DNA from: Intrasporangium_A sp039812505
GTDB taxonomy: Bacteria; Actinomycetota; Actinomycetes; Actinomycetales; Dermatophilaceae
Assembly: GCF_039812505.1 (NCBI RefSeq)
Contig: NZ_JBDIAQ010000013.1
Span: 1 to 47,341, forward strand
Length of the DNA stretch: 47,341 nt
Reading direction: 5' to 3'
Shown here: piece after piece, positions 14,935 to 24,483 of the stretch
Position numbering within the stretch: position 1 is the stretch's first letter
How the letters are laid out: each line of letters starts with the position of its first letter
The notes under the pieces: model-generated
Told to the model about the DNA's origin: nothing
Seen by the model: only the letters and a program-made list of their open reading frames with translations
The model's database searches: none
Translations under genes and position numbers: made by a program

Positions 14935-15861
14935 ATGGCGCAACGCACCGCATGGGGACACGGTCTGGCGACGATCACCGACGACGGCCAGGTGCTGGAC
15001 ACCTGGTTCCCCCGACCGGCCCTGGGCGCGGCCCCCGCCGACGCCGAGCCGCCCGCCGGGCTCACCGCGCTGGCCGGGCCGGACCGACGCCGCGGGGTGC
15101 GCACCGAGGTCCGGCTCGTCCAGGTCGACCTGGACACGCCACCGGCCGGCCCCAGCGACGCCTACCTGCGCCTGCACCTGTTGTCGCACTGCCTCGTCGC
15201 CCCGAACACGATCAACCTCGAGGGAGTGTTCGGGACGCTGGCCAACGTGGTCTGGACCAACCACGGCCCCTGCGCGGTCGAGGGCTTCGAGCAGACCCGC
15301 CTCGCCCTGCGCGGGCACGGGCCGGTGCAGGTCCACGGGATCGACAAGTTCCCGCGGATGACCGACTACGTCGTGCCGCCGGGGGTGCGGATCGGCGACG
15401 CCGACCGGGTGCGTCTCGGCGCCCACCTCGCCCCGGGCACCGTCGTCATGCACGAGGGCTTCTGCAACTTCAACGCGGGCACGCTGGGCACCTCGATGGT
15501 CGAGGGTCGCATCAGCCAGGGCGTCGTCGTCGGCGACGGCTCCGACCTCGGTGGCGGCGCCTCGATCATGGGGACCCTCTCCGGAGGGGGGACGGAACGG
15601 ATCAGCATCGGCAGGCGTTGTCTGGTCGGCGCCAACGGCGGGGTCGGCATCTCGCTCGGCGACGACTGCGTCGTCGAGGCCGGGCTCTACGTCACCGCCA
15701 GCACGAAGGTCACCCTGCCCGACGGCACCGTAGTCAAGGCAGGCGAGCTGTCCGGGGCGGGCAACATCCTCTACCGGCGCAACAGCTCGACCGGCACGGT
15801 CGAGGCCCGCGACCGCACCGGTAGGGGCATCGCGCTCAACGCTGCGCTGCACACGAACTGA
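14935..15861 (+). CDS. dapD: 2,3,4,5-tetrahydropyridine-2,6-dicarboxylate N-succinyltransferase
   Basis: A 308-residue protein of the long actinobacterial DapD type. The N-terminal domain (to about 140) leads into a left-handed beta-helix of hexapeptide repeats (VRIGDADRVRLGAHLAPGTV, SIGRRCLVGANGGVGISLGD). MHEGFCNFNAGTLGTSMVEG is the conserved substrate-binding region. It transfers succinate from succinyl-CoA to tetrahydrodipicolinate, the step before DapC. The ATG is fixed by the -10 box 6 bases upstream. It stands divergent from dapE. Confidence 0.96.
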   Translation: MAQRTAWGHGLATITDDGQVLDTWFPRPALGAAPADAEPPAGLTALAGPDRRRGVRTEVRLVQVDLDTPPAGPSDAYLRLHLLSHCLVAPNTINLEGVFGTLANVVWTNHGPCAVEGFEQTRLALRGHGPVQVHGIDKFPRMTDYVVPPGVRIGDADRVRLGAHLAPGTVVMHEGFCNFNAGTLGTSMVEGRISQGVVVGDGSDLGGGASIMGTLSGGGTERISIGRRCLVGANGGVGISLGDDCVVEAGLYVTASTKVTLPDGTVVKAGELSGAGNILYRRNSSTGTVEARDRTGRGIALNAALHTN

Positions 15862-15894
15862 GCCGGGACACCGGCTCCCGGGGAAGGGGAACCG

Positions 15895-16788
15895 ATGCCG
15901 ACCGACCGCACCGGCCTGGCGCTCGCCGAGTCCGGCCGGACCCGGCCCGTGACCGGGTCACGGCGCGGAGCACGGCACCGCCGCCGCGGCCGGCTCGTCC
16001 TGCTGCTCGTCGCCGCCTTCGTGGCCGGTGCCGGCTGGCTCGGCGGGTCGGCGCTGCTCGCCAGCATGCGGTCACCCGTCTGCACCATCCAGGCCGGCGG
16101 GATGACCGAGACGTTCGACCCGGAGCAGACCGCGAACGCCGCGCTCATCACAGCGGTCGCGATCAAGCGTGACCTGCCGGCCCGGGCCGCGACGATCGCG
16201 ATCACGACCGCCTACCAGGAGTCGAAGATCCGCAACATCCGGTTCGGCGACCGTGACTCGCTCGGGATCTTCCAGCAGCGTCCGAGCCAGGGCTGGGGCA
16301 CGCCCGAGCAGATCCTCGACCCGGTCTACGCGACGAACCGCTTCTACGACGAGCTGGTCAAGCTCAAGGGCTACGAGCAGGCCGACATCACCACCATCGC
16401 CCAGCAGGTGCAGCGCAGCGCCTACCCGGAGGCCTACCGGGACCACGAGGGCCAGGGCCGGGTCCTCGCCTCGACCCTGAGCGGATGGTCACCTGCCGGG
16501 TTGACGTGTCGGCTCGACCCCGCGACCTCGCACGCGGCACCGAGCGAGGTGGCCGCCGCCCTGCACACCCAGATGGGCGTGTCGGCCACGACCGACTCGC
16601 ACGGCCTGACCGTGCAGGCCCGCGACGAACGACAGGCGTGGGCGGTCGGTCACTGGGCGGTGGCCTGGGCCCAGACGTACGGCATCACGCGGGTGGCCGT
16701 CGGGGACCGGGTCTGGGACCGTGCCGCGGGCGGCGACGGCTGGTCGGACGGCACCGCCACGACGACGGTCCGGGTGTCCCTCGGCTGA
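15895..16788 (+). CDS. Secreted or membrane-anchored protein, lysozyme-fold-like
   Basis: A 297-residue protein with an Arg-rich cytoplasmic start, one membrane helix (about 33-55, LVLLLVAAFVAGAGWLGGSA) and an extracytoplasmic part. The segment AITTAYQESKIRN followed by SLGIFQQRPSQGWG resembles the Glu-containing active-site region of lytic-transglycosylase-like folds and is conserved in many actinobacterial hypotheticals. Muralytic activity is only inferred. GGGGAAGGGGAACCG before the ATG is a good ribosome-binding site. The gene follows dapD by 33 bases and could be co-transcribed with it. Confidence 0.8.
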   Translation: MPTDRTGLALAESGRTRPVTGSRRGARHRRRGRLVLLLVAAFVAGAGWLGGSALLASMRSPVCTIQAGGMTETFDPEQTANAALITAVAIKRDLPARAATIAITTAYQESKIRNIRFGDRDSLGIFQQRPSQGWGTPEQILDPVYATNRFYDELVKLKGYEQADITTIAQQVQRSAYPEAYRDHEGQGRVLASTLSGWSPAGLTCRLDPATSHAAPSEVAAALHTQMGVSATTDSHGLTVQARDERQAWAVGHWAVAWAQTYGITRVAVGDRVWDRAAGGDGWSDGTATTTVRVSLG

Positions 16789-16821
16789 CCCGCCACGTAC
16801 GGGAGCAGCCCCTCGGGACGC

Positions 16822-16856
16822 GGTGGGCGGCATACCCGTGAGGTATGCCGCTCACC
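16822..16856. terminator. 15-bp hairpin made of two GGTATGCCGC motifs
   Basis: Arms 16822-16836 and 16842-16856 pair with one G.U wobble around the loop CGTGA. Each arm contains one copy of the 9-mer in opposite orientation (16827-16835 and 16843-16851). It lies between the convergent lysozyme-like gene and gltA and is a good bidirectional terminator. Confidence 0.75.
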
Positions 16857-16924
16857 CGCCCGGCCGCGCACGGCCGGCTCACCTCGTGGCTCGCTCTGCG
16901 CCCGCCGGGACCGGGCAGACCCGC

Positions 16925-18217
<1,293 letters not shown>

Positions 18218-18273
18218 TGGTACATCGCCTCCTCGTGGCGGCCCTCGACGGGCCGGGGTCTTGTCCTGCGACG

Positions 18274-19440
18274 TTACCCCAGCCGGTCCTGCCGCGGTAA
18301 CGGAGCACCGGGCAGGTCCGGGCCCGGCGCCTGCGACCGAAGCCGCGAGCAGGCCGCCTCGACCCGCTCGTCGGTGGCGGTCAGGCTGATCCGCACGTGT
18401 CGCGCTCCGAGCGCTCCGTAGAACGTGCCCGGCGCGACCAGGATGCCGCGGTCGGCCAGGTCGGCGACGGTGCGCCAGCAGTCCTCGTCGCGGGTCGCCC
18501 ACAGGTAGAGGCCCGCCTCGGAGTGCTCGATGCGCAGGCCGGCACCCTCGACGGCCGCGGCCAGCCGCTCGCGCCGGCGTCCGTATGTCGCCCGCTGGGC
18601 TCGCACGTGCCCGTCGTCGCCCAGCGCCACCGCGCTCGCGTGCTGTACGGGTGCCGGCATCATCATCCCGGCGTGCCTGCGCACCTCGCGGATCCGACCG
18701 ATGAGCGTGGGGTCACCGGCGACGAAGGCCGCCCGGTAGCCGGCCAGGTTCGACTGCTTGGACAGCGAGTAGAGCGCGAGCAGGCCGGCGTGGCTGGAGC
18801 CGCACACGTCGGGGTGCAGGATGCTCGGGGTCGCCTGGCCGAGGTGCCCCGGCCGCCAGTCCAGCTCGGCGTAGCACTCGTCGCTGGCGACGACGACCCC
18901 GTGGGCCCGGGCCCACCCGACCACCGCGCGCAGGTGCTCCACCCCGAGAACCTGCCCGTGCGGGTTGGCCGGGCTGTTGACCCAGAGCAGCCGGGGAGTG
19001 GCCGCTGCGTCGAGCGCGGGCAGGTCGTCAGGGACCCCGGCGACCACGGGTGTGGCACCCGCGATCCGGGCACCTACCTCGTAGGTCGGGTACGCGACAG
19101 GTGGGATGGCGACCACGTCGCCGGCGCCGAGCCCGAGCAGGGTGGGCAGCCACGCGACGAGCTCCTTGCTGCCGATCGTGGGCAGGACCGCGTCGGGACC
19201 GAGCGTGACGTGGCGGCGCCGGGCGAACCAGTCGACGATGGCGGCGCGCAGCTGCGCGGTGCCCACGGTCTGGGGGTAGCCCGGGGCGTCCGCCGCGTCG
19301 GCGAGCGCCCGTTGCACGACCTGCGGTGTCGAGTCGACCGGGGCGCCGACCGACAGGTCGACGATCCCGTCCTCGTGCGCGGCCGCGCGCGCCTTGTACG
19401 GCGCGAGCGTGTCCCACGGGAAGTCGGGCAGGTCCGGCAC
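18274..19440 (-). CDS. dapC: Succinyldiaminopimelate aminotransferase
   Basis: A 388-residue class I/II PLP aminotransferase of the actinobacterial DapC type. Seen: substrate loop LSVGAPVDSTP (about 29-39), VNSPANPHGQVLG (Asn contacting PLP), SDECYAELDW, and the Schiff-base lysine in LYSLSKQSNLAGYR (about residue 230). It transaminates N-succinyl-2-amino-6-ketopimelate with glutamate, between DapD and DapE. Its GTG start is 13 bases behind fdxA, so fdxA-dapC is an operon, as in mycobacteria (fdxC-dapC). Confidence 0.94.
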   Translation of the reverse strand: MPDLPDFPWDTLAPYKARAAAHEDGIVDLSVGAPVDSTPQVVQRALADAADAPGYPQTVGTAQLRAAIVDWFARRRHVTLGPDAVLPTIGSKELVAWLPTLLGLGAGDVVAIPPVAYPTYEVGARIAGATPVVAGVPDDLPALDAAATPRLLWVNSPANPHGQVLGVEHLRAVVGWARAHGVVVASDECYAELDWRPGHLGQATPSILHPDVCGSSHAGLLALYSLSKQSNLAGYRAAFVAGDPTLIGRIREVRRHAGMMMPAPVQHASAVALGDDGHVRAQRATYGRRRERLAAAVEGAGLRIEHSEAGLYLWATRDEDCWRTVADLADRGILVAPGTFYGALGARHVRISLTATDERVEAACSRLRSQAPGPDLPGAPLPRQDRLG

Positions 19441-19453
19441 GGCCGCGCAGCGC

Positions 19454-19780
19454 TCACACGTCGTGCTGCTGCGGCGGCAGGGCCTCGACGATGGGGTGGT
19501 CCTTGTCGATCATTCCCAGCCGGGCCGCCCCGCCCGGACTGCCGAGGTCGTCGAAGAACTCGACGTTCGCGGTGTAGTAGTCGCTCCACTCCTCGGGCAC
19601 GTCGTCCTCGTAGTAGATCGCCTCGACCGGGCAGACCGGCTCGCAGGCGCCGCAGTCCACGCACTCGTCCGGGTGGATGTAGAGGGAGCGCCGCCCCTCG
19701 TAGATGCAGTCGACCGGACACTCCTCGACGCACGCCTTGTCCTTGAGGTCGACGCAAGGCTGGGCGATGACGTAGGTCAT
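19454..19780 (-). CDS. fdxA: Ferredoxin, 7Fe-8S type
   Basis: A 108-residue ferredoxin. Cluster-ligating cysteines are CVDLKDKACVEECPVDCIYE near the start and CVDCGACEPVCPVEAIY near residues 40-56. The acidic C-terminal extension (VPEEWSDYYTANVEFFDDLG) is typical of actinobacterial FdxA/FdxC. It is a cytoplasmic electron carrier. ATG 19780 is selected because GAGGAGG lies just upstream; the extended reading to 20215 overlaps the divergent GNAT gene. Confidence 0.96.
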   Translation of the reverse strand: MTYVIAQPCVDLKDKACVEECPVDCIYEGRRSLYIHPDECVDCGACEPVCPVEAIYYEDDVPEEWSDYYTANVEFFDDLGSPGGAARLGMIDKDHPIVEALPPQQHDV

Positions 19781-19816
19781 GGACGAGTCCTCCTCGGCGG
19801 GTGTCTGCGGCAGCCC

Positions 19817-19822
19817 TAGTAT
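19817..19822 (+). promoter_or_regulatory. -10 box TAGTAT of the GNAT gene
   Basis: TAGTAT then GCCGGAC then the ATG at 19830 (7 bases). It rules against the in-frame ATG at 19821, which lies inside the box. Confidence 0.6.
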
Positions 19823-19829
19823 GCCGGAC

Positions 19830-20873
19830 ATGACTGGTGCTGCCGCGACGGGACCACCGAGCCCGCGGCGGGGCGACCCGTCGGGCCGCCTGACGGTCGG
19901 TGAGCGCGTGGTCGTCCGGTACCTGCTGCCGCCCGGCTCGGAGGCGGGGGCCACGGACGTCCTCGGGATGCTGCGCTCGCGTGACGAGCAGAGCCTCGTC
20001 GTCGACAGCGCCTTCGGGCCGGTGACCATCCCGCGCCGTGCCGTGGTGGCCGCCAAGGACGTGCCACCGCCGCCGAGCCGGCCCGGGCCCGCCCACCGGC
20101 GGGTGGGTGTCGACGACCTCGAGCTGCTGATGGCGCGCGGCTGGGTCGCGGTGGACCAGGCCGGCCTGGGCTCGTGGCTGCTCCGGTCGGCTTCAAGCTT
20201 CACCAGCCGGGCCAACTCCGCCCTGCCGGTCGGCGACCCGAGCCTCCCGCTCGACCGGGCGGTCGACTACGTCGAGAGGTGGTACGGCGAGCGCGGCCGG
20301 CGGCCGATGTTCCAGCTGCCCGGGCCGGCCGGGTTCGAGCCCGCCGACACGGAGGTGGGCGCCCAGCTGCTCGAGCGGGGCTATGCCGTGCCGGCCGCGC
20401 ACGCCGGCCGGCACGTGCACGTCATGACCGCCCCGCTGGGTGCCCTGCCGCCGCTGACCGCGGCCTCGCCGCCGGTGACCGCCGACGCCAGGCTGCAGTC
20501 GGACTGGCTGATCGCCTACGGCGAGTCCCGCCACGTCGTGCCGGGGGTGACCGAGTCGGTGCTGACCGGCAGCCGCGGGCAGCTGTTCATGTCGGTCCGG
20601 GACGACACCGGCGGGCGGCTCGTCGGGATCGCCCGGATGGCCATCCACCCCGGCTGGGCCGGCATCTTCGGGCTGTGGGTGCGCCCCGAGCACCGGCGCC
20701 GGGGGGTCGCGACCGCGATCGTGTCGGCGATCGGCATGGCTGCCCGGGACAACAACATGCCCTCGCTGTACGCCCAGGTGTCGGGTGCCGACGCCGGGGC
20801 CGTCGCGTTCTGGCAGGAGTTCGACTTCACCACCCACCACGACTACCTCTACCTGGCCGCTGCCGAGGGCTGA
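19830..20873 (+). CDS. GNAT-family N-acetyltransferase with N-terminal extension
   Basis: A 347-residue protein. Residues about 20-90 form a small beta-rich domain (VGERVVVRYLLPPGSEAGAT, VDSAFGPVTIPRRAVV). The C-terminal GNAT domain has the acetyl-CoA loop WVRPEHRRRGVATAIVSAIG (about 285-304) followed by LYAQVSGADAGAVAFWQEFD. The substrate is unknown. It is divergent from fdxA-dapC, with a start region of only about 50 bases, a placement also seen near fdxC in other actinomycetes. Confidence 0.87.
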   Translation: MTGAAATGPPSPRRGDPSGRLTVGERVVVRYLLPPGSEAGATDVLGMLRSRDEQSLVVDSAFGPVTIPRRAVVAAKDVPPPPSRPGPAHRRVGVDDLELLMARGWVAVDQAGLGSWLLRSASSFTSRANSALPVGDPSLPLDRAVDYVERWYGERGRRPMFQLPGPAGFEPADTEVGAQLLERGYAVPAAHAGRHVHVMTAPLGALPPLTAASPPVTADARLQSDWLIAYGESRHVVPGVTESVLTGSRGQLFMSVRDDTGGRLVGIARMAIHPGWAGIFGLWVRPEHRRRGVATAIVSAIGMAARDNNMPSLYAQVSGADAGAVAFWQEFDFTTHHDYLYLAAAEG

Positions 20874-20938
20874 TCCTGTCCACGGGGACCTGCTCTCCCG
20901 GCCGGCGGGGGGCGCCGCGTCGTGGCGTCGCGCCGGAC

Positions 20939-21811
20939 TCAGGAGAAGAGCGAGCCGTGCCGCTCGCCGACGCCGATCGGCGCCCAGGTGCGCGGGTCGA
21001 CCCGGCCGAAGCCCTCCCGTTCGCTCGTGCGCGCCGCGATGTTGTTCGACAGGGCATGCAGGTCCTCGCTGACCACCGTGACCTGGGTGCGGTGCGCGCG
21101 CAGGGCGGCGTTCTTGACGGCGCGCGCGGCGCTGTCCTCGACGACGTGGGTGACCCGGGCATCGGGGACGACCGACGGCGGGAAGGGGTCGTGCGCGCGG
21201 GGCAGGACGAGTCCGTATGCCGCCGCGCCGAGCTCCGGCAGCAGGGCGCGGTCCTGCAGGGCCCACGAGCGCGCGACGAGGATCTCGAAGACCCTGCCCG
21301 GCAGGTCCTCGTCGGGCAGCCGGTCCAGGGCGGCCCGGGTCACCCGGTGCGCCTGGATGTGGTCCGGGTGGCCGTACCCGCCCTGCGGGTCGTAGGTGGC
21401 GACGGCGTCCGGGCGGACCGCCCGGACGAGGTCGGCGACCAGCTGCCCGGCCTCGTCGAGGTCGGCGCCCACGAACGCCTCCGGGCGGGCGGCCGCCGCG
21501 GAGCCGGCCATCCCGGAGTCGCGGTAGCGCGAGAGACGACCCGCGCCCGGGTCGGCGCCGAGGATGTGCAGCTGCGCGCCGATCCGGGACAGGGCCTCGC
21601 GCAGCTCGTCGTAGCGGACGGCCGCGAGAGCGTCGTCCGGCCGCCCGGCGAGGTGGCGCAGCTCGGCCGGGATGACCTCCCCCTCCTCGCCGAGGGTGCA
21701 TGTCAGGACGTGTACCTCGTCGCCCATCGCCACGTGGTGGGCCATCGTCACGCCGCAGGTGAGCGTCTCGTCGTCGGGGTGGGCGTGGACGAACAGCAGG
21801 CGGTGGGGCAT
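20939..21811 (-). CDS. mshB: N-acetyl-1-D-myo-inositol-2-amino-2-deoxy-alpha-D-glucopyranoside deacetylase
   Basis: A 290-residue PIG-L/LmbE-family zinc deacetylase. The zinc motifs are FVHAHPDDETLTCG at the N-terminus and GGYGHPDHIQAHRV near residues 145-158. Sequence and length match MshB, which deacetylates GlcNAc-inositol in mycothiol synthesis, and its neighbours fit the conserved actinobacterial mshB locus. ATG 21811 directly follows ATCGGAGGCCC; a GTG at 21850 would add 13 residues without a binding site. The Ala-Ala-Tyr codons near 21215 contain a GTATGCCGC copy. Confidence 0.93.
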   Translation of the reverse strand: MPHRLLFVHAHPDDETLTCGVTMAHHVAMGDEVHVLTCTLGEEGEVIPAELRHLAGRPDDALAAVRYDELREALSRIGAQLHILGADPGAGRLSRYRDSGMAGSAAAARPEAFVGADLDEAGQLVADLVRAVRPDAVATYDPQGGYGHPDHIQAHRVTRAALDRLPDEDLPGRVFEILVARSWALQDRALLPELGAAAYGLVLPRAHDPFPPSVVPDARVTHVVEDSAARAVKNAALRAHRTQVTVVSEDLHALSNNIAARTSEREGFGRVDPRTWAPIGVGERHGSLFS

Positions 21812-21867
21812 GGGCCTCCGATCATCGGACGGCGACGGTGACGGGTCCACGATGCCACCGCCGGCGT

Positions 21868-21882
21868 GGCCCGGTCCGGGCC
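21868..21882. terminator. Hairpin after typA
   Basis: GGCCCG and CGGGCC arms close a GTC loop in the 115-base gap between typA and mshB. The stem is short and lacks a U-run. Confidence 0.4.
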
Positions 21883-21926
21883 GTCCACTCGCCGGGCGCG
21901 TCAGGCGCCGACCCCATCGGCACCGG

Positions 21927-23846
21927 TCAGGCGTCCGCCTTGGCGGCGGCCCGGGCCCGGGCCGCGGTGCGGGCCCGGGAGTGCGCGTCGAGGACGACCT
22001 TGCGGATCCGGACCGCCTGGGGTGTCACCTCGACGCACTCGTCCTCGCGGCAGAACTCCAGGCACTGCTCGAGCGAGAGGCGGCGCGGCGGGACGAGCCG
22101 CTCGAGGACGTCGGCCGTCGAGGACCGCACGTTGGTCAGCTTCTTCTCCTTGGTGATGTTGACGTCCATGTCGTCGGCCCGGGAGTTCTCCCCGACGATC
22201 ATCCCCTCGTAGACCTCCGTCGTCGGCTCGACGAACAGCGTGCCGCGCTCCTGCAGGTTGAACATCGCGTAGGTCGTGGCCGGCCCGCTCCGGTCGGCCA
22301 CCAGCGAACCGGTCAGCCGGGTCCTGATCTCGCCGTGCCAGGGCTCGTACCCGTCGAAGACGTGGTGCGCGATGCCGGTGCCGCGGGTCTCGGTGAGGAA
22401 CTCGGTGCGGAAGCCGATCAGGCCGCGGGAGGGCACGACGAACTCCATCCGGACCCAACCGCTGCCGTGGTTGGTCATCTGCGTCATCCGCCCCTTGCGG
22501 GAGGCGAGCAGCTGGGTGATCGCGCCGAGGAACTCCTCCGGGGTGTCGATGGTGAGGCGCTCGACCGGCTCGTGCACGGCGCCGTCGACCAGCCGGGTGA
22601 CGACCTGGGGCTTGCCCACGGTCAGCTCGTAGGCCTCGCGGCGCATCTGCTCGACGAGGATGGCCAGGGCCAGCTCGCCGCGTCCCTGGACCTCCCAGGT
22701 GTCGGGGCGCTCGGTCGGCAGGACCCGCAGGGACACGTTGCCGACGAGCTCCCGGTCGAGACGGTCCTTGACCAGACGTGCGGTGATCTTGGCGCCGCGC
22801 ACGCGCCCGGCCAGCGGGGAGGTGTTCGTGCCGATGGTCATCGAGATGGCCGGTTCGTCGACGGTGATCAGCGGCAGCGGCCGCGGGTCGTCGGGGTCGG
22901 CGAGCGTGTCACCGATCATGATCTCGGGGATCCCGGCGATCGCGATGATGTCGCCCGGCCCGGCCTGGGTGGCGGGTTTGCGCTCCAGGCCCTCGGTCAG
23001 CAGCAGCTCGCTGACCCGGACGCGTTCGATGGTGCCGTCGTGCTTGCACCACGCCACGTGCTGGCCCTTGCGGATCGTGCCGTTGTAGACCCGGAGCAGG
23101 GCGATCCGGCCGAGGAAGTTCGACGAGTCGAGGTTGGTCACGTGCGCCTGCAGGGGCGCCTCCGGGTCGAACGTCGGCGGCGGGATCGTCTCGAGGATGG
23201 TCCGGAACAGGGCCTCGAGGTTCTCCTCGTCGGGCAGGCCACCGTCGGCCGGGCGGCTGAGGGAGGCCCGTCCGGCCTTGGCCGAGGCGTAGACGATCGG
23301 GAAGTCGAGGGCCCCGTCGACGTCCGCGCCGGCCTCGAGCAGGTCCATGAACAGCTCGTAGACCTCGTCGACGACCTCGGCGATGCGCGCGTCGGGCCGG
23401 TCCACCTTGTTGATGCACAGCACCACCGGCAGCCGCGCGCCCAGGGCCTTGCGCAGCACGAAGCGGGTCTGCGGCAGCGGGCCCTCGGAGGCGTCGACGA
23501 GCAGGACGACGCCGTCGACCATCGACAGGCCCCGCTCGACCTCACCGCCGAAGTCCGCGTGGCCGGGGGTGTCGATGATGTTGATGGTCATGCCGTCGGT
23601 CAGGCCGGCCGCGACGGCGGAGGGTCCGTTGTAGTGGATCGCGGTGTTCTTGGCGAGGATGGTGATGCCCTTCTCGCGCTCCAGGTCGCCGGAGTCCATG
23701 ACCCGCTCGCCGGTGCTCTCGACGGTCTGGTGCTCGTCGAACGCGCCGCCCTGCCACAGCATCTTGTCCACGAGCGTCGTCTTGCCGTGGTCGACGTGGG
23801 CGACGATGGCGACGTTGCGGATGTCCGCTCGGGTGCTCCTGGGCAT
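21927..23846 (-). CDS. typA: TypA/BipA ribosome-associated translational GTPase
   Basis: A 639-residue translation-factor GTPase. G motifs: AHVDHGKTTLVDKML (G1), IDTPGHADFGGE (G3), CINKVDRPDAR (G4). Domains II, III and V follow, and the C-terminal domain has FDGYEPWHG. TypA/BipA assists ribosome assembly and stress-time translation on the 50S subunit. It lies 13 bases behind the Nudix gene on the same strand and is probably co-transcribed. The ATG at 23846 begins the typical MPRSTRADIRNVAIVAHVDH. Confidence 0.96.
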   Translation of the reverse strand: MPRSTRADIRNVAIVAHVDHGKTTLVDKMLWQGGAFDEHQTVESTGERVMDSGDLEREKGITILAKNTAIHYNGPSAVAAGLTDGMTINIIDTPGHADFGGEVERGLSMVDGVVLLVDASEGPLPQTRFVLRKALGARLPVVLCINKVDRPDARIAEVVDEVYELFMDLLEAGADVDGALDFPIVYASAKAGRASLSRPADGGLPDEENLEALFRTILETIPPPTFDPEAPLQAHVTNLDSSNFLGRIALLRVYNGTIRKGQHVAWCKHDGTIERVRVSELLLTEGLERKPATQAGPGDIIAIAGIPEIMIGDTLADPDDPRPLPLITVDEPAISMTIGTNTSPLAGRVRGAKITARLVKDRLDRELVGNVSLRVLPTERPDTWEVQGRGELALAILVEQMRREAYELTVGKPQVVTRLVDGAVHEPVERLTIDTPEEFLGAITQLLASRKGRMTQMTNHGSGWVRMEFVVPSRGLIGFRTEFLTETRGTGIAHHVFDGYEPWHGEIRTRLTGSLVADRSGPATTYAMFNLQERGTLFVEPTTEVYEGMIVGENSRADDMDVNITKEKKLTNVRSSTADVLERLVPPRRLSLEQCLEFCREDECVEVTPQAVRIRKVVLDAHSRARTAARARAAAKADA

Positions 23847-23859
23847 GGCTGTCAGTCTC

Positions 23860-24327
23860 TCAAGGTCGTGGGGTTGGGTCGTGCAGGCGGGCCGCGATGG
23901 CGTCGATGATCGGCAGGTCGGCCGGCAGCCACGGCACGTCGTGCAGCATGGCGCGGGCCAGCCAGCGCAGCTCGTCGTGGTCCTCCAGGGGCCGCGGGGC
24001 ACGACCGCCGAGGACCGTGGCCAGCCACACGAGCATCTCGTAGCGGTCACCCAGCGGCCAGGTCCCGCCGGGCAACGGACCCGGCACGGCGGGTCCCACC
24101 ACGATGTCGACGCCCAGCTCCTCGCCGATCTCACGGTGCAGGGCAGCCAACGGCGCCTCCCCGGGCTCCACCTTGCCGCCGGGCAGCTCCCAGCCGCCCG
24201 CGAGCTCGCTCGGCTCCGTGCGGCGTGCCGCGAGCAGTCGCCGCGGCGCGGCGGCGTGGTCGACCAGTGCGGCCCCGACGACCAGCCGTCTGCCGGCGTG
24301 CTGGCGGATCGGGCTCTGCGTGCGCAT
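23860..24327 (-). CDS. Nudix hydrolase, MutT-like
   Basis: A 155-residue Nudix protein with a perfect Nudix box G-x5-E-x7-R-E-U-x-E-E-x-G-U, starting GGKVEPGEAPL and ending REIGEELGV (about residues 45-67). MutT-type enzymes remove oxidised or modified nucleoside triphosphates such as 8-oxo-dGTP; in M. tuberculosis a MutT2 gene is also close to typA. Substrate is inferred only. A CATCGT box 7 bases before the ATG suggests a leaderless message shared with typA. It is divergent from the CNNM leader ORF. Confidence 0.92.
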   Translation of the reverse strand: MRTQSPIRQHAGRRLVVGAALVDHAAAPRRLLAARRTEPSELAGGWELPGGKVEPGEAPLAALHREIGEELGVDIVVGPAVPGPLPGGTWPLGDRYEMLVWLATVLGGRAPRPLEDHDELRWLARAMLHDVPWLPADLPIIDAIAARLHDPTPRP

Positions 24328-24384
24328 GACGGAGACGATGGTGACACATCGCCGCTCGATTCCCGGCACGCCGGCCCGGCCCGG

Positions 24385-24390
24385 TACCCT
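24385..24390 (+). promoter_or_regulatory. -10 box TACCCT before the CNNM leader ORF
   Basis: The string TACCCTTCGGCCATG places the box 6 bases before the ATG at 24397, not before the CNNM gene itself. Transcription therefore probably starts at the leader ORF. Confidence 0.6.
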
Positions 24391-24396
24391 TCGGCC

Positions 24397-24480
24397 ATGA
24401 CGTCCGCGCCCCGGGAGGGCCACAGTCCCCGGCCGGGTGACGCCCGGCTCCCCCACTCGACCCCGCCGGCCCGGTGCTGA
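24397..24480 (+). CDS. Putative 27-residue leader peptide upstream of CNNM gene
   Basis: The short ORF begins MTSAPREGHSPRPGD and ends PPARC, with its stop only 3 bases before the CNNM start. It has a leaderless-type promoter exactly 6 bases upstream, whereas the CNNM ATG at 24484 has no ribosome-binding site. This fits a translated leader whose termination allows re-initiation on the main gene. It could instead be only a fortuitous ORF within a misjudged leader. No homologue is recognised. Confidence 0.5.
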   Translation: MTSAPREGHSPRPGDARLPHSTPPARC

Positions 24481-24483
24481 CGG

